A stretch of DNA of 48,218 nt from Colivivens sp964452915 (lineage in GTDB: Bacteria > Bacteroidota > Bacteroidia > Bacteroidales > Bacteroidaceae), in contig CAYVNW010000022.1 of the NCBI GenBank assembly GCA_964452915.1, positions 1 through 48,218 on the forward strand. The letters are read 5' to 3'. A model generated the notes under the pieces. It saw only the letters and a list, made by a program, of their open reading frames with translations. It did no database searches and had not been told where the DNA came from. Below are positions 9,498 through 17,619 of this stretch, one piece after another. Positions within the stretch are counted from its first letter, which is position 1, and every line of letters begins with the position of its first letter. Position numbers and translations under genes: made by a program.

Positions 9498-9505
9498 CAA
9501 AAATA
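9498..9505 (-). promoter_or_regulatory. Possible -7 element of the moxR-bat operon
   Basis: TATTTTTG on the minus strand matches TAnnTTTG, 37 bp upstream of the moxR start. I see no convincing TTTG at the expected -33 distance, so the assignment is tentative. Confidence 0.4.
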
Positions 9506-9596
9506 GTATATTCCAATGATAACAGTGTCTTTTATTAAATAATTTTATGTTCGTTATATTGCTTTTTAAGAGTCTTTAATTCTAATATATAGATAG

Positions 9597-9634
9597 AGGA
9601 ACTATATGCCACACGATGGTTTCATACAGTTCCT
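9597..9634. other. Inverted repeat between moxR and the HU-LysM gene
   Basis: Arms 9597-9608 and 9623-9634 pair over 12 positions with one A-C mismatch, around a 14-nt loop. It lies 78 bp past the stop of the HU-LysM gene and could end that transcript, but no U-run follows it on the minus strand. It may instead be a stabilising 3' hairpin or an operator for the bat operon. Confidence 0.35.
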
Positions 9635-9711
9635 TATTCTTATCCTATTAAGCCCGAATGTTCTCTTCGTCTGCCTGTGTGCTTTGTCGTTTTTGGGCAG
9701 GCACCTACTTG

Positions 9712-10881
9712 CTATGGCAATTTGATGCGTGTACCCACAGGAATGGCATTAGGGTCTTCGAATTTGTTCAGCCTCCATATTGCCCCCATCGAATCAGGCG
9801 TACCATAATACATCTGAGAGATGGTTGTCAGCGTTTCACCATATTTCAGTATGTGTTCCTTTTTAGGTGTAGCAACAGTTGTTTTTTCCGGAATTTCCGA
9901 TGTTTGGATGTCCTGTTGCGCAACTGGCTGATGTTGTACTCCAGGCTGATTATCGGAAATATCATATTGCACGTCCTCATTATTTGTCCCATTAATACAC
10001 AATACGACAAACAATATAATGAGGAAGGCAACAGCTACAATAGCCACGCATCCCCACCAAGGAAGTCTGAACAGGAAGCGCATTAAGGCATTGTTGTTTT
10101 CGCCTTCTGATCCGCGCCGGGAGTCATTGCTTGTCTTTTCTGTCACTGCAGGCTTGGCACCAGACGTTGATTCTGTACGTGAAGTTACGGTTGTCGGTTT
10201 ATCCTTCGTTTCTACAGGGCTTTCAGGTGCCGAAACAGTTAAAGTCACATTTTTTTGCTCATCCTTCCTCACGCTGACCCGTTCAGCAACAATCGCATCT
10301 GTTTTCTTACTATTGTTTTTTCCCGCACGTTTAGGACTTTCCTCAACGGCCGCACCGACCTTTTGATTTGTATCAGTGCCCGTTTTTTCGGTTTTCACCT
10401 CTGTCGCCTCAACCTTCCGTTTCCGTGTTCTGTTTGATACAGGCTCATTATGTTGTTCCTCCTTGTTAAGTCTTGCAGGTTTTGGTGTTTTCTTTGTCCC
10501 GGAAGCATTTTCTGCCTTCGTTTTATCATCCGCTTTGGCCTTCCGCTTTGACTTCGCTATTGGCACAACTTTATTCTCCTGCGCATCTATATCCTTACCA
10601 TTCAGTATGCCGACAGTTTTCTCATCAGCAGAAAAGCCCAGTTTGTTGTATCCAGGAATAATTATACGCTGTCCTGTATTCACGTCCACACTTGCCCTGT
10701 CTGCCACTGCAACCAATTTGAACGTTCCTATTCCACCCACTTTCACTACACCATCGCGTTCCACACCTTCCATGACGGTATTTGCAAAAGCCTTAACAAA
10801 ATTCTCCGCAATTTCTCTGCTAACACCAGCCGAAGCCGACAGCTGTTCTATAAGAGTCTGTGTTGTAATTTTATTACTCAT
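9712..10881 (-). CDS. HU-domain / transmembrane / LysM protein
   Basis: A 389-residue protein with three parts. Residues 1-90 are a HU/IHF-type DNA-binding domain (GGIGTFKL at 49-56; RIIIPGYNK at 72-80 in the beta-arm region). Residues 100-270 are a low-complexity Lys/Glu/Thr/Ser linker. Residues 276-296 are a single membrane span, and 343-388 a LysM domain (YGETLTTISQMYYG to the end). There is no signal peptide, so the HU part should be cytoplasmic and the LysM part periplasmic, where LysM binds peptidoglycan. The arrangement suggests a protein tying the nucleoid to the cell wall; this is inference from domain order. It is the last gene of the ftsY-rimO-HU operon, 10 bp after the HU gene. 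Confidence 0.88.
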   Translation of the reverse strand: MSNKITTQTLIEQLSASAGVSREIAENFVKAFANTVMEGVERDGVVKVGGIGTFKLVAVADRASVDVNTGQRIIIPGYNKLGFSADEKTVGILNGKDIDAQENKVVPIAKSKRKAKADDKTKAENASGTKKTPKPARLNKEEQHNEPVSNRTRKRKVEATEVKTEKTGTDTNQKVGAAVEESPKRAGKNNSKKTDAIVAERVSVRKDEQKNVTLTVSAPESPVETKDKPTTVTSRTESTSGAKPAVTEKTSNDSRRGSEGENNNALMRFLFRLPWWGCVAIVAVAFLIILFVVLCINGTNNEDVQYDISDNQPGVQHQPVAQQDIQTSEIPEKTTVATPKKEHILKYGETLTTISQMYYGTPDSMGAIWRLNKFEDPNAIPVGTRIKLP

Positions 10882-10891
10882 GACGATTCAA

Positions 10892-11173
10892 TTATTTCTT
10901 AGGGTTAAGTTTGTCCTTAATCAAAGTACTTGGACGAAATGACATTGATTTACTTCCTGGAATGATACGATAATCCTTAATTGCTGGATTATACATTTTT
11001 CGCTCGGCTTTTTCCTTCAGTTCGAAGCAACCGAAGCCTTGCAATGCCATTGTATCATGATTCTTAACACCTTCTATAATGATTTTTTCGAATTGTGACA
11101 ACAATGCAGACGCATCCTCAACAGTCACATTCGCTTTGTCTGCTAAAGCATTGATGAATTCATTATTTATCAT
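10892..11173 (-). CDS. HU/IHF-family DNA-binding protein
   Basis: A 93-residue single-domain member of the HU/IHF family: an N-terminal helical pair, GFGCFELKEK at the start of the beta-sheet, and a C-terminal MSFRPSTLIKDKL. The tip of the DNA-intercalating arm reads YNPAIKDYRIIPG in place of the usual RNPxTGE type, so DNA bending preference may differ. Cytoplasmic nucleoid protein. It starts 2 bp after the rimO stop and precedes the HU-LysM gene, so the two HU-fold proteins are made together and could form a heterodimer; that last point is inference. Confidence 0.93.
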   Translation of the reverse strand: MINNEFINALADKANVTVEDASALLSQFEKIIIEGVKNHDTMALQGFGCFELKEKAERKMYNPAIKDYRIIPGSKSMSFRPSTLIKDKLNPKK

Positions 11174-11175
11174 TC

Positions 11176-12516
11176 TTATTTATTTTTATTGATTATTCTG
11201 TTGTCTTTTGTACCATAAAGATCGAAATCGTCCGAGTCTGTTATACGGATATCATAAAAACTACCTTTACGCAAGAATCCGTCTTTTATTGGAATTAGTA
11301 CCTCTGGATCGACATCCGGCGAATCGAATTCAGTACGTCCCACATAATACTCACCTTCAGTTCTGTCGATTATGGCCTTAAACGACTTACCGACCTTACT
11401 TGCCTGTACTTCAGCGGAAATACCTTGCTGGATAGACATAATTTCATCCAGTCTTCTGCGTTTTTCCTCCTCGGGGACACTATCTTTGAAGTGCTTGGCG
11501 GCATATGTGCCGTCTTCCTCAGAGTAAGTGAAAGCCCCCATACGTTCAAATCTTGCCCACTTCACAAAGTCTTTCAATTCCTCAAATTCCTTGAGTCCCT
11601 CACCTGGAAAGCCAACCATTAGGGTTGTCCGCAAATGGATGCCCGGCACAGCGTGACGTATATCTTCTATGAGTTTGTATGTTTGCTCTGAGTCTACATG
11701 CCTTTGCATATTTGTAAGGACAGTAGTACTGATATGCTGCAACGCTATATCAAGATATTTACATACATTGTCATTCTCACGCATGACATCAAGCAAATCG
11801 AGTGGAAATTGGTGAGGATAGGCATAATGCAACCTTATCCACTTCACTCCCTTGATATGCGCCATACGGTCGATCAATTCGGCGATACGCCGCGAGCCAT
11901 AATTGTCTATCCCGTAATACGTAAGTTCCTGAGCAATTATCTGAAACTCTTTTACACCTTGTGCAACCAATGATTCGACTTCTGCAAGTATATCCTCAAT
12001 AGGGCGGCTGCGGTGTTTTCCGGTAATGATTGGTATTGCACAATATGCACATCCCCTATCACATCCCTCTGATATCTTTATATACGCATAGTGCTTCGGT
12101 GTAGTAAGCACACGCTTGTAATCATGCATCGGCAGACTTAACGTTGCTTTGTCACAATAGCCCCGAAGCTCATCGACCAGCTGTGTCCAATCGAATTTGC
12201 CGAAGAACCGGTCGACTTGCGGAATCTCTTGTCCAAGCTCCTTCAAATATCTTTCCGACAGGCATCCCATGACATACACACGTTTCACCCGACCGTTTTC
12301 CTTTGCACGGCAGAATTCGAGAATTGTGTTCACCGATTCTTCCTTTGCATCACCGATAAAGCCGCACGTATTCACTACAGCAATTTCACCGCGCGGAACT
12401 TGCGGATCATGATGCACTGTAAAGCCTAATGTTTTAAGCATGGCTATAAGCCGTTCGGAATCAACAAGATTCTTAGAGCAGCCAAGCGTGATTATGTCAA
12501 TGGAGTTTTTCCTCAT
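11176..12516 (-). CDS. rimO: Ribosomal protein S12 methylthiotransferase RimO
   Basis: A 446-residue radical SAM enzyme that methylthiolates Asp of ribosomal protein S12. The N-terminal methylthiotransferase domain has cluster cysteines Cys12 (LGCSKNLVDSE), Cys51 (NTCGF) and Cys85 (MGCLSER). The radical SAM cluster is CDRGCAYC at 152-159, and a TRAM domain lies at the C-terminus. Two [4Fe-4S] clusters are expected. The frame is open upstream to 12555, but the ATG at 12516 gives the usual RimO N-terminus and lies one base after the ftsY stop, which suggests coupled translation. Confidence 0.96.
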   Translation of the reverse strand: MRKNSIDIITLGCSKNLVDSERLIAMLKTLGFTVHHDPQVPRGEIAVVNTCGFIGDAKEESVNTILEFCRAKENGRVKRVYVMGCLSERYLKELGQEIPQVDRFFGKFDWTQLVDELRGYCDKATLSLPMHDYKRVLTTPKHYAYIKISEGCDRGCAYCAIPIITGKHRSRPIEDILAEVESLVAQGVKEFQIIAQELTYYGIDNYGSRRIAELIDRMAHIKGVKWIRLHYAYPHQFPLDLLDVMRENDNVCKYLDIALQHISTTVLTNMQRHVDSEQTYKLIEDIRHAVPGIHLRTTLMVGFPGEGLKEFEELKDFVKWARFERMGAFTYSEEDGTYAAKHFKDSVPEEEKRRRLDEIMSIQQGISAEVQASKVGKSFKAIIDRTEGEYYVGRTEFDSPDVDPEVLIPIKDGFLRKGSFYDIRITDSDDFDLYGTKDNRIINKNK

Positions 12517-12517
12517 A

Positions 12518-13483
12518 TCATTGTTTTGTATCCTCACCGAACAATGAGTCAACAAATTCCTTTCGGTTAAACGGCTGCAAATCAGCTATTTCCTCACCAA
12601 GTCCTATATATTTCACAGGTATTTTGAACTGATCGGAAATGCCGATTACAACCCCACCTTTAGCCGTGCCGTCGAGTTTTGTTATAGCCATTGCTGTCAC
12701 ATCGGTTGCAGCTGTAAATTGCCGTGCCTGTTCAAACGCGTTTTGTCCGGTCGACCCGTCAAGTACGAGCAAGACCTCATCGGGTGCCGTTGGAAGCAGT
12801 TTCTTTATAACATTACGTATTTTGGACAGCTCGTTCATCAGCCCCACCTTGTTGTGCAATCGTCCTGCCGTATCGATCAGCACCACGTCGGCATTGTTTG
12901 CAATAGCAGAACTGACTGTATCATAAGCCACCGATGCCGGATCGCTGCCCATCTGCTGTTTCACGACAGGTACTCCGGCTCTTTCTCCCCATATACATAG
13001 TTGCTCCACCGCCGCCGCACGGAACGTGTCGGCTGCGCCAAGGTAGACTTTCTTGCCTGCCTGCTTAAATTGATATGCCAATTTTCCTATGGTAGTAGTC
13101 TTTCCCACTCCGTTCACACCTACGACCAATATGACATAAGGTTTATGGTCATGTGGCAACTGAAAACCTTCCGTGTCATCCACGTTGTTCTCAATCAGCA
13201 GATTTGCGATTTCCTCCCGCAAGATGTTGTTCAGTTCAGCAGTATTGACATATTTGTCGCGCGCGACCCGATCTTCAATTCTTTTGATAATCTTCAGCGT
13301 AGTGTCTATCCCCACATCAGATGTGACCAACACTTCCTCCAGATTGTCGAGGACCTCTTCATCGACTTTTGATTTGCCAACGACTGCACGTGCTATTTTA
13401 TCGAGCACGCTTTCTTTCGTCTTAGCGAGACCGTTATCGAGCGACTCCTTCTTTTTTTTGCCAAACAGATTGAAAAGTCCCAT
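12518..13483 (-). CDS. ftsY: Signal recognition particle receptor FtsY
   Basis: A 321-residue SRP-type GTPase that docks ribosome-SRP complexes at the inner membrane. G motifs are all present: GVNGVGKTT at 122-130, DTFRAAAVEQL at 152-162, DTAGR at 204-208 and TKLDG at 268-272. The acidic N-terminal domain of proteobacterial FtsY is absent; the N-terminus begins with a short amphipathic, lysine-rich segment (GLFNLFGKKKK) likely to bind the membrane. First gene of the ftsY-rimO-HU-HU/LysM operon. Confidence 0.97.
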   Translation of the reverse strand: MGLFNLFGKKKKESLDNGLAKTKESVLDKIARAVVGKSKVDEEVLDNLEEVLVTSDVGIDTTLKIIKRIEDRVARDKYVNTAELNNILREEIANLLIENNVDDTEGFQLPHDHKPYVILVVGVNGVGKTTTIGKLAYQFKQAGKKVYLGAADTFRAAAVEQLCIWGERAGVPVVKQQMGSDPASVAYDTVSSAIANNADVVLIDTAGRLHNKVGLMNELSKIRNVIKKLLPTAPDEVLLVLDGSTGQNAFEQARQFTAATDVTAMAITKLDGTAKGGVVIGISDQFKIPVKYIGLGEEIADLQPFNRKEFVDSLFGEDTKQ

Positions 13484-13531
13484 ATTATCTCAGCTTAGTT
13501 TATAAATATTTTTCTTCTCGATTTCAATCGG

Positions 13532-13539
13532 CAAAGTTA
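13532..13539 (-). promoter_or_regulatory. Probable -7 element of the ftsY operon
   Basis: TAACTTTG on the minus strand, 48 bp upstream of the ftsY ATG, matches TAnnTTTG exactly. A TTG at 13556-13558 lies 16 nt further upstream, slightly closer than the usual -33 spacing. Confidence 0.5.
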
Positions 13540-13601
13540 CTGATTTTTTTCCAAACAAGCAAGCTATTCACACCGAAAGATGCAGTGAGTCATGGTAAAA
13601 C

Positions 13602-13628
13602 AAAAAAAGCGAAGTAACTTCGCTTTTT
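13602..13628 (-). terminator. Rho-independent terminator after rpmB-rpmG-DUF4295
   Basis: A 6-bp GC-rich stem (GCGAAG 13609-13614, CTTCGC 13618-13623) with a 3-nt loop is flanked by A7 on one side and T5 on the other. Read on the minus strand it is a hairpin followed by seven U. It is symmetric enough to work in both directions, but only the ribosomal protein operon runs into it. Confidence 0.85.
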
Positions 13629-13684
13629 GTTTGTTGTAACTGATAGTTGCAAGATGCTAATTGTAAGCAAATCACAATAACAAA

Positions 13685-13840
13685 CTACAACTTGTTGGCG
13701 TATGCCTTAGCTTCTTCATTGAGAAGAACTCTCTCCTCAAATACATATGCACCGGTCTTTGGCGACTTGCACATCTTAATAACCTTTGTATATGCGCGAC
13801 CATCCTTCGATTGGAGGGTAGCGACCGCTTTCTTTGCCAT
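13685..13840 (-). CDS. DUF4295 family small protein
   Basis: A 51-residue protein beginning MAKKAVATLQSKDGRAYTK and ending NEEAKAYANKL. It is highly basic and has the conserved sequence of DUF4295, a Bacteroidetes-specific family encoded directly after rpmG. Its position within a ribosomal protein operon and its basic character suggest a ribosome-associated protein; the exact role is not known to me. The start is 10 bp after the rpmG stop; the stop is TAG at 13685-13687. Confidence 0.93.
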   Translation of the reverse strand: MAKKAVATLQSKDGRAYTKVIKMCKSPKTGAYVFEERVLLNEEAKAYANKL

Positions 13841-13850
13841 ATCTCAGTAT

Positions 13851-14039
13851 TTATTTAATCTCCTTATGGACTGTCATCCTCTTAAGGATTGGGTTATACT
13901 TCTTCAGCTCCAAACGATCCGGAGTGTTCTTGCGGTTCTTCGTAGTTATGTAACGTGAAGTTCCTGGAAGACCGCTGTTCTTCATTTCAGTGCATTCAAG
14001 AATTACTTGAATTCTGTTACCCTTAGCTTTCTTTGCCAT
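13851..14039 (-). CDS. rpmG: 50S ribosomal protein L33
   Basis: A 62-residue basic protein (MAKKAKGNRIQVILECTE..., then TSRYITTKNRKNTPDRLELKKYN) with the typical L33 fold signature. It has only one cysteine and no CxxC pair, so it is a zinc-independent form. It lies 21 bp after rpmB. Confidence 0.97.
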   Translation of the reverse strand: MAKKAKGNRIQVILECTEMKNSGLPGTSRYITTKNRKNTPDRLELKKYNPILKRMTVHKEIK

Positions 14040-14060
14040 GATTAATCCTCCTTAATTATA

Positions 14061-14321
14061 TTAAGCGATTACTTGAATATCCTTCCAATCGCAATATCCC
14101 TTTGCAACAGCTCTCTTCAGTGCTGCATCAAGGCCCATACGGTTAATAATACGAAGGCCATTAGCACTGACCTTCAAAACAATCCAACAGTCTTCTTCTA
14201 CATAGTAGAACTTCTTGGTGAACAAATTGACGTTGAAACGTCTTTTAGTTCTTCGAAGCGAGTGAGATACATTGTTACCTATCACTGACTTCTTACCTGT
14301 AATTTGACAAACTTTTGACAT
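14061..14321 (-). CDS. rpmB: 50S ribosomal protein L28
   Basis: An 86-residue protein starting MSKVCQITGKKSVIGNNVSH and containing the L28 signature RRTKRRFNVNLFTKKFYY. First gene of the rpmB-rpmG-DUF4295 operon, the usual Bacteroidetes order. There is no zinc-binding cysteine set. Confidence 0.97.
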   Translation of the reverse strand: MSKVCQITGKKSVIGNNVSHSLRRTKRRFNVNLFTKKFYYVEEDCWIVLKVSANGLRIINRMGLDAALKRAVAKGYCDWKDIQVIA

Positions 14322-14376
14322 ATCTTTTTCTTATTTATTTTCTGCTATATTTCTTGTCGGGATTCTAAACAGCGTG

Positions 14377-14406
14377 CAAAGTTACGCAATTTTCCTGAAC
14401 CACAAA
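14377..14406 (-). promoter_or_regulatory. Promoter of rpmB operon
   Basis: The minus strand has TTTG at 14403-14406, an 18-nt spacer and TAACTTTG at 14377-14384. This leaves an AT-rich leader of about 50 nt before the rpmB ATG. Confidence 0.7.
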
Positions 14407-14469
14407 AAATTTACGGGCTTATTTTCAAACTTTTCTGCGTAAAGCACTCTTCCACACCTTATTTTTGAC

Positions 14470-14477
14470 TATCTTTG
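14470..14477 (+). promoter_or_regulatory. Probable -7 element for the CocE hydrolase gene
   Basis: TATCTTTG on the plus strand matches TAnnTTTG and lies 89 bp upstream of the start at 14567. No clear -33 box is seen. The leader would be about 80 nt. Confidence 0.5.
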
Positions 14478-14566
14478 CGTTGTAAACAGCTTGAATCAAT
14501 AAAGTTTATGGTTATGCTTGGCTTACAAATCAGCATTATTGAACCATCAGCAACAAATAAAGTTTT

Positions 14567-16492
14567 ATGAGACACATCATCCTACTAATTACACTTTGCA
14601 TCGCCACCACGACGTGGGGTGCGGAAAAAGACAGTATCGATCAAGCGTGGATCGAACGCAACTATACAAAACGCGAAGTAATGATTCCCATGCGCGATGG
14701 AGTCAGACTTTTCACAGCTATATACGAACCGCGCGACAACTCCTGCCGTCACCCTATACTGATGAACCGCCAGTGCTACGGCTGCGCACCATACGGAAAG
14801 GATGTGTTCAACCGCTTCTCACCCATCGGTTACTACGAGTATATACGCAACGGGTACATCATCGTATACCAGGACGTACGCGGCAAAAACAAGAGTGAAG
14901 GCACATTCGAAGACTTGCGGCCCTATATACCAAACAAGAAGAACAAACAACAAACCGATGAGGCAAGCGACACCTACGACACTGCCGAATGGCTTATTCA
15001 CAACACGCATTCCAACCGCCGAATAGGCGTGCACGGAATCAGCTACCCTGGCTTCTATTCCACCATGGCAGCCCTTTCGCTCCACCCAGCCATCAAAGCA
15101 GTAACTCCACAGGCGCCGGTGACCGACTGGTTCCGTGGTGACGACGACCATCACAACGGAGCTCTCTGCCTGATGGACATGTTCAGTTTTGAATATTGGT
15201 TCGAATACATCAACACGCCCCAGTTCTGGTCGGGCAACTACCGAGGAGAAAACAACCCAACCGATATAGTGAACCACGATGTCTACACCGATTACATGCG
15301 CATTGGAGCTTTGAAGAATTTCAGCCGGCTCTTGGGCGACAGCGTAGTGATGTGGAACACCACCTTCAGCCATCCCGACTACGACGACTGGTGGTACACC
15401 CACACCGTGACCAACTTTGTACAATACCTCTCAAGTTCCCGAAAAGCCAATCCTGCCGTAATGGTCATCGGCGGGCTCTACGATGCTGAGGACTGCTATG
15501 GCGCGTTCGATACCTATAAATCTATCAAGGCTAAATCGCCAAAAACCGACGTATACCTCGTGGAAGGTCCGTGGAGTCATGGAGCATGGAGGTATGCAGG
15601 GGCAGAACAACTTGGCAATATCGATTACGGCGAAAAAGCTTCAGCCGAAAACTACATGATGAATATCGAATATCCGTTCTTTGCCTACTATCTTGAAGAT
15701 AAGGGCGAGAAGCCAGAGTATGGTGCTCGTATTTTTGATAGTGGAACACTCGACTGGTACTGCATCCATGAAGGTTGGGACCCGACGGTAGAACAATTCG
15801 AGGCAAACGGGTCGAAGATAAATCGCAAACGTACTGCTTTCTATCTGCAACCCGACGGAGTGCTGAGTGCGAATGCTACCTACTGCCCGAAGCAGCCAAC
15901 CACCGGAACGGAATACACACAGTATGTGAGCGACCCATCCCGTCCTGTACCCTACATAGGCGATGCACCGCACGACAGCCGGAAATCAGAATACATGAAC
16001 GCAGACCAGCGTTTTGCATCGTGGCGACCCGACGTGGCTGTATTCCAAACCGATGTTCTCACACGTCCAGTCAGCATTGTAGGTACACCCGAAGTTGACT
16101 TCACAGTCAGTATTAGCACAACCGATGCTGACTTCATAGTGAAAGTCATCGACGTTGCCCCCGATGGCAGCCAGAACTTGATACGTTGGGAAGTGATGCG
16201 AGGCAAATACCGAAACAGTTTCAGCCACCCTGAACCGTTTACGCCAGGCGAGCCCACCCCGCTTCGATTCGCCCTCAACGACATGTCACACACCTTCCTT
16301 GCAGGTCATCGCATCATGGTACAAGTGCAGAGCACTCTCTTCCCGTTGATCGACCGCAACCCGCAAACATTCTGCAACATATACCAATGCGACGACACTG
16401 ACTTCCGTCCGAGCACCATCAGGCTTTACCATACAGTAGCCCACGAGTCAAAGCTCTGGCTACCTGTCATAACTACACCGGCAGAATCGTGA
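14567..16492 (+). CDS. Secreted CocE/NonD-type alpha/beta hydrolase (peptidase S15-like)
   Basis: A 641-residue protein with a signal peptide (1-18). The hydrolase domain has the nucleophile elbow GISYPG at 157-162 (Ser159), an Asp-rich GGLYDAEDCYGAF segment expected to hold the catalytic Asp, and EGPWSHGAW with the likely catalytic His. The C-terminal third is the jelly-roll domain of X-Pro dipeptidyl-peptidase/cocaine-esterase-like enzymes. Family members cleave esters, acylated antibiotics or X-Pro peptides; the substrate here cannot be told. It converges on the AraC-type gene with only 8 bp between stops, leaving no room for a separate terminator. Confidence 0.9.
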   Translation: MRHIILLITLCIATTTWGAEKDSIDQAWIERNYTKREVMIPMRDGVRLFTAIYEPRDNSCRHPILMNRQCYGCAPYGKDVFNRFSPIGYYEYIRNGYIIVYQDVRGKNKSEGTFEDLRPYIPNKKNKQQTDEASDTYDTAEWLIHNTHSNRRIGVHGISYPGFYSTMAALSLHPAIKAVTPQAPVTDWFRGDDDHHNGALCLMDMFSFEYWFEYINTPQFWSGNYRGENNPTDIVNHDVYTDYMRIGALKNFSRLLGDSVVMWNTTFSHPDYDDWWYTHTVTNFVQYLSSSRKANPAVMVIGGLYDAEDCYGAFDTYKSIKAKSPKTDVYLVEGPWSHGAWRYAGAEQLGNIDYGEKASAENYMMNIEYPFFAYYLEDKGEKPEYGARIFDSGTLDWYCIHEGWDPTVEQFEANGSKINRKRTAFYLQPDGVLSANATYCPKQPTTGTEYTQYVSDPSRPVPYIGDAPHDSRKSEYMNADQRFASWRPDVAVFQTDVLTRPVSIVGTPEVDFTVSISTTDADFIVKVIDVAPDGSQNLIRWEVMRGKYRNSFSHPEPFTPGEPTPLRFALNDMSHTFLAGHRIMVQVQSTLFPLIDRNPQTFCNIYQCDDTDFRPSTIRLYHTVAHESKLWLPVITTPAES

Positions 16493-16500
16493 GAGGAGAT

Positions 16501-17388
16501 TTACATATTCCCATGCTCGCGAAACTGAGCAGGCGTCATACCAAAATGCTCCTTCACATACTTACCAAAGAACGACGGGTTTGGGAAAGCAAGCAAGTCT
16601 GATATTTGTTTCATCGACAAATCAGTTTGTTTAAGATAATACCGGATTTCCTCCATAATATGTTCACGCAGCCATTCGCCCGCAGTCTTACCCGAACATT
16701 TTTTGCACACGACTGTCAGGTACTTAGGCGACACACACAATTCTGAGGCATAAGTTGTTATGGTGTGGTCCTTCGTGTGATTTTCGTTCAGTAGGTTAAG
16801 GAAATGTTGGAATATTGTGTCAGCCTGCCTCCGACCTGTGCCGGTTTCAGATGGCAGCATCATCTTCAGCGAACCACAAAGTCCTAAAAGAGCACTACGA
16901 AGCAGCAACTGTATCACCTCCGGCAAATAAGGATTTTCGTCCTTAGGCGCATCAATAGCCATGCGCAAAGTCTCATAAAAGTTGAAGAAGAAATTAACGG
17001 CATGCTCATTCAATGTAACTACATGCATTTTATGAATATACATCATTTCGTTCCATATATTGACCTTCTCACGAAGAAAGCTTTGTATAATCCTGTTAGT
17101 AAGGAATATTGCTTTGAACTCAAAATCGGGAGATGACAAAACATCGGTAAGAGTCGTATTTGGCGGACAAAGGAGTAATTGGTTTTCATGGAACATTACC
17201 GGATGTCCGTTTAGTGAGACTTGTGCCTTTCCCTTTTTTGCAATTGCAATCATGTTCATTTGAATGCGCGCAGCACTTGGAGTCGACAGCGTTTGCAGAT
17301 TATCGATAATAATGATATCATCATCAGAATAATCTATCGAGGCCATATGTTTGTCCACCAACTCCTGAATAGAAATTTCATTTTTCAT
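16501..17388 (-). CDS. AraC-family transcriptional regulator
   Basis: A 295-residue regulator. The N-terminal half is a cupin-like sensor; the C-terminal 100 residues hold two helix-turn-helix motifs (ITTYASELCVSPKYLTVVCK, and later MKQISDLLAFPNPSFFGKYV) ending in GMTPAQFRE. It is divergent from the efflux adaptor gene, with 231 bp between the starts, a layout in which such regulators usually control the efflux genes. Control of the efflux locus is inference from position. Confidence 0.92.
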   Translation of the reverse strand: MKNEISIQELVDKHMASIDYSDDDIIIIDNLQTLSTPSAARIQMNMIAIAKKGKAQVSLNGHPVMFHENQLLLCPPNTTLTDVLSSPDFEFKAIFLTNRIIQSFLREKVNIWNEMMYIHKMHVVTLNEHAVNFFFNFYETLRMAIDAPKDENPYLPEVIQLLLRSALLGLCGSLKMMLPSETGTGRRQADTIFQHFLNLLNENHTKDHTITTYASELCVSPKYLTVVCKKCSGKTAGEWLREHIMEEIRYYLKQTDLSMKQISDLLAFPNPSFFGKYVKEHFGMTPAQFREHGNM

Positions 17389-17619
17389 ATAGCGTCTACA
17401 TTTTTATTTATATGTTATTTTTCAGTGCAAAGATGGGAATAAAATACGACATGACCATATTCCATTAGGATTTTCGTATGTCCATTATCAGAACAAAAAG
17501 AAAGAATCCATCATTTTGCAACCCAAATAGAACATCATACAATAGATTTTTATATCCAATTTTGTAGCGTCTTAAGTTATTAGAAGACATAATGAATATA
17601 AATATAAAAAGAGAAAGAT

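Noticed and set aside
16493..16500. Bidirectional terminator between the CocE and AraC genes.
   Set aside because: Only 8 bp separate the two stop codons, and I see no stem-loop with a T-run there.
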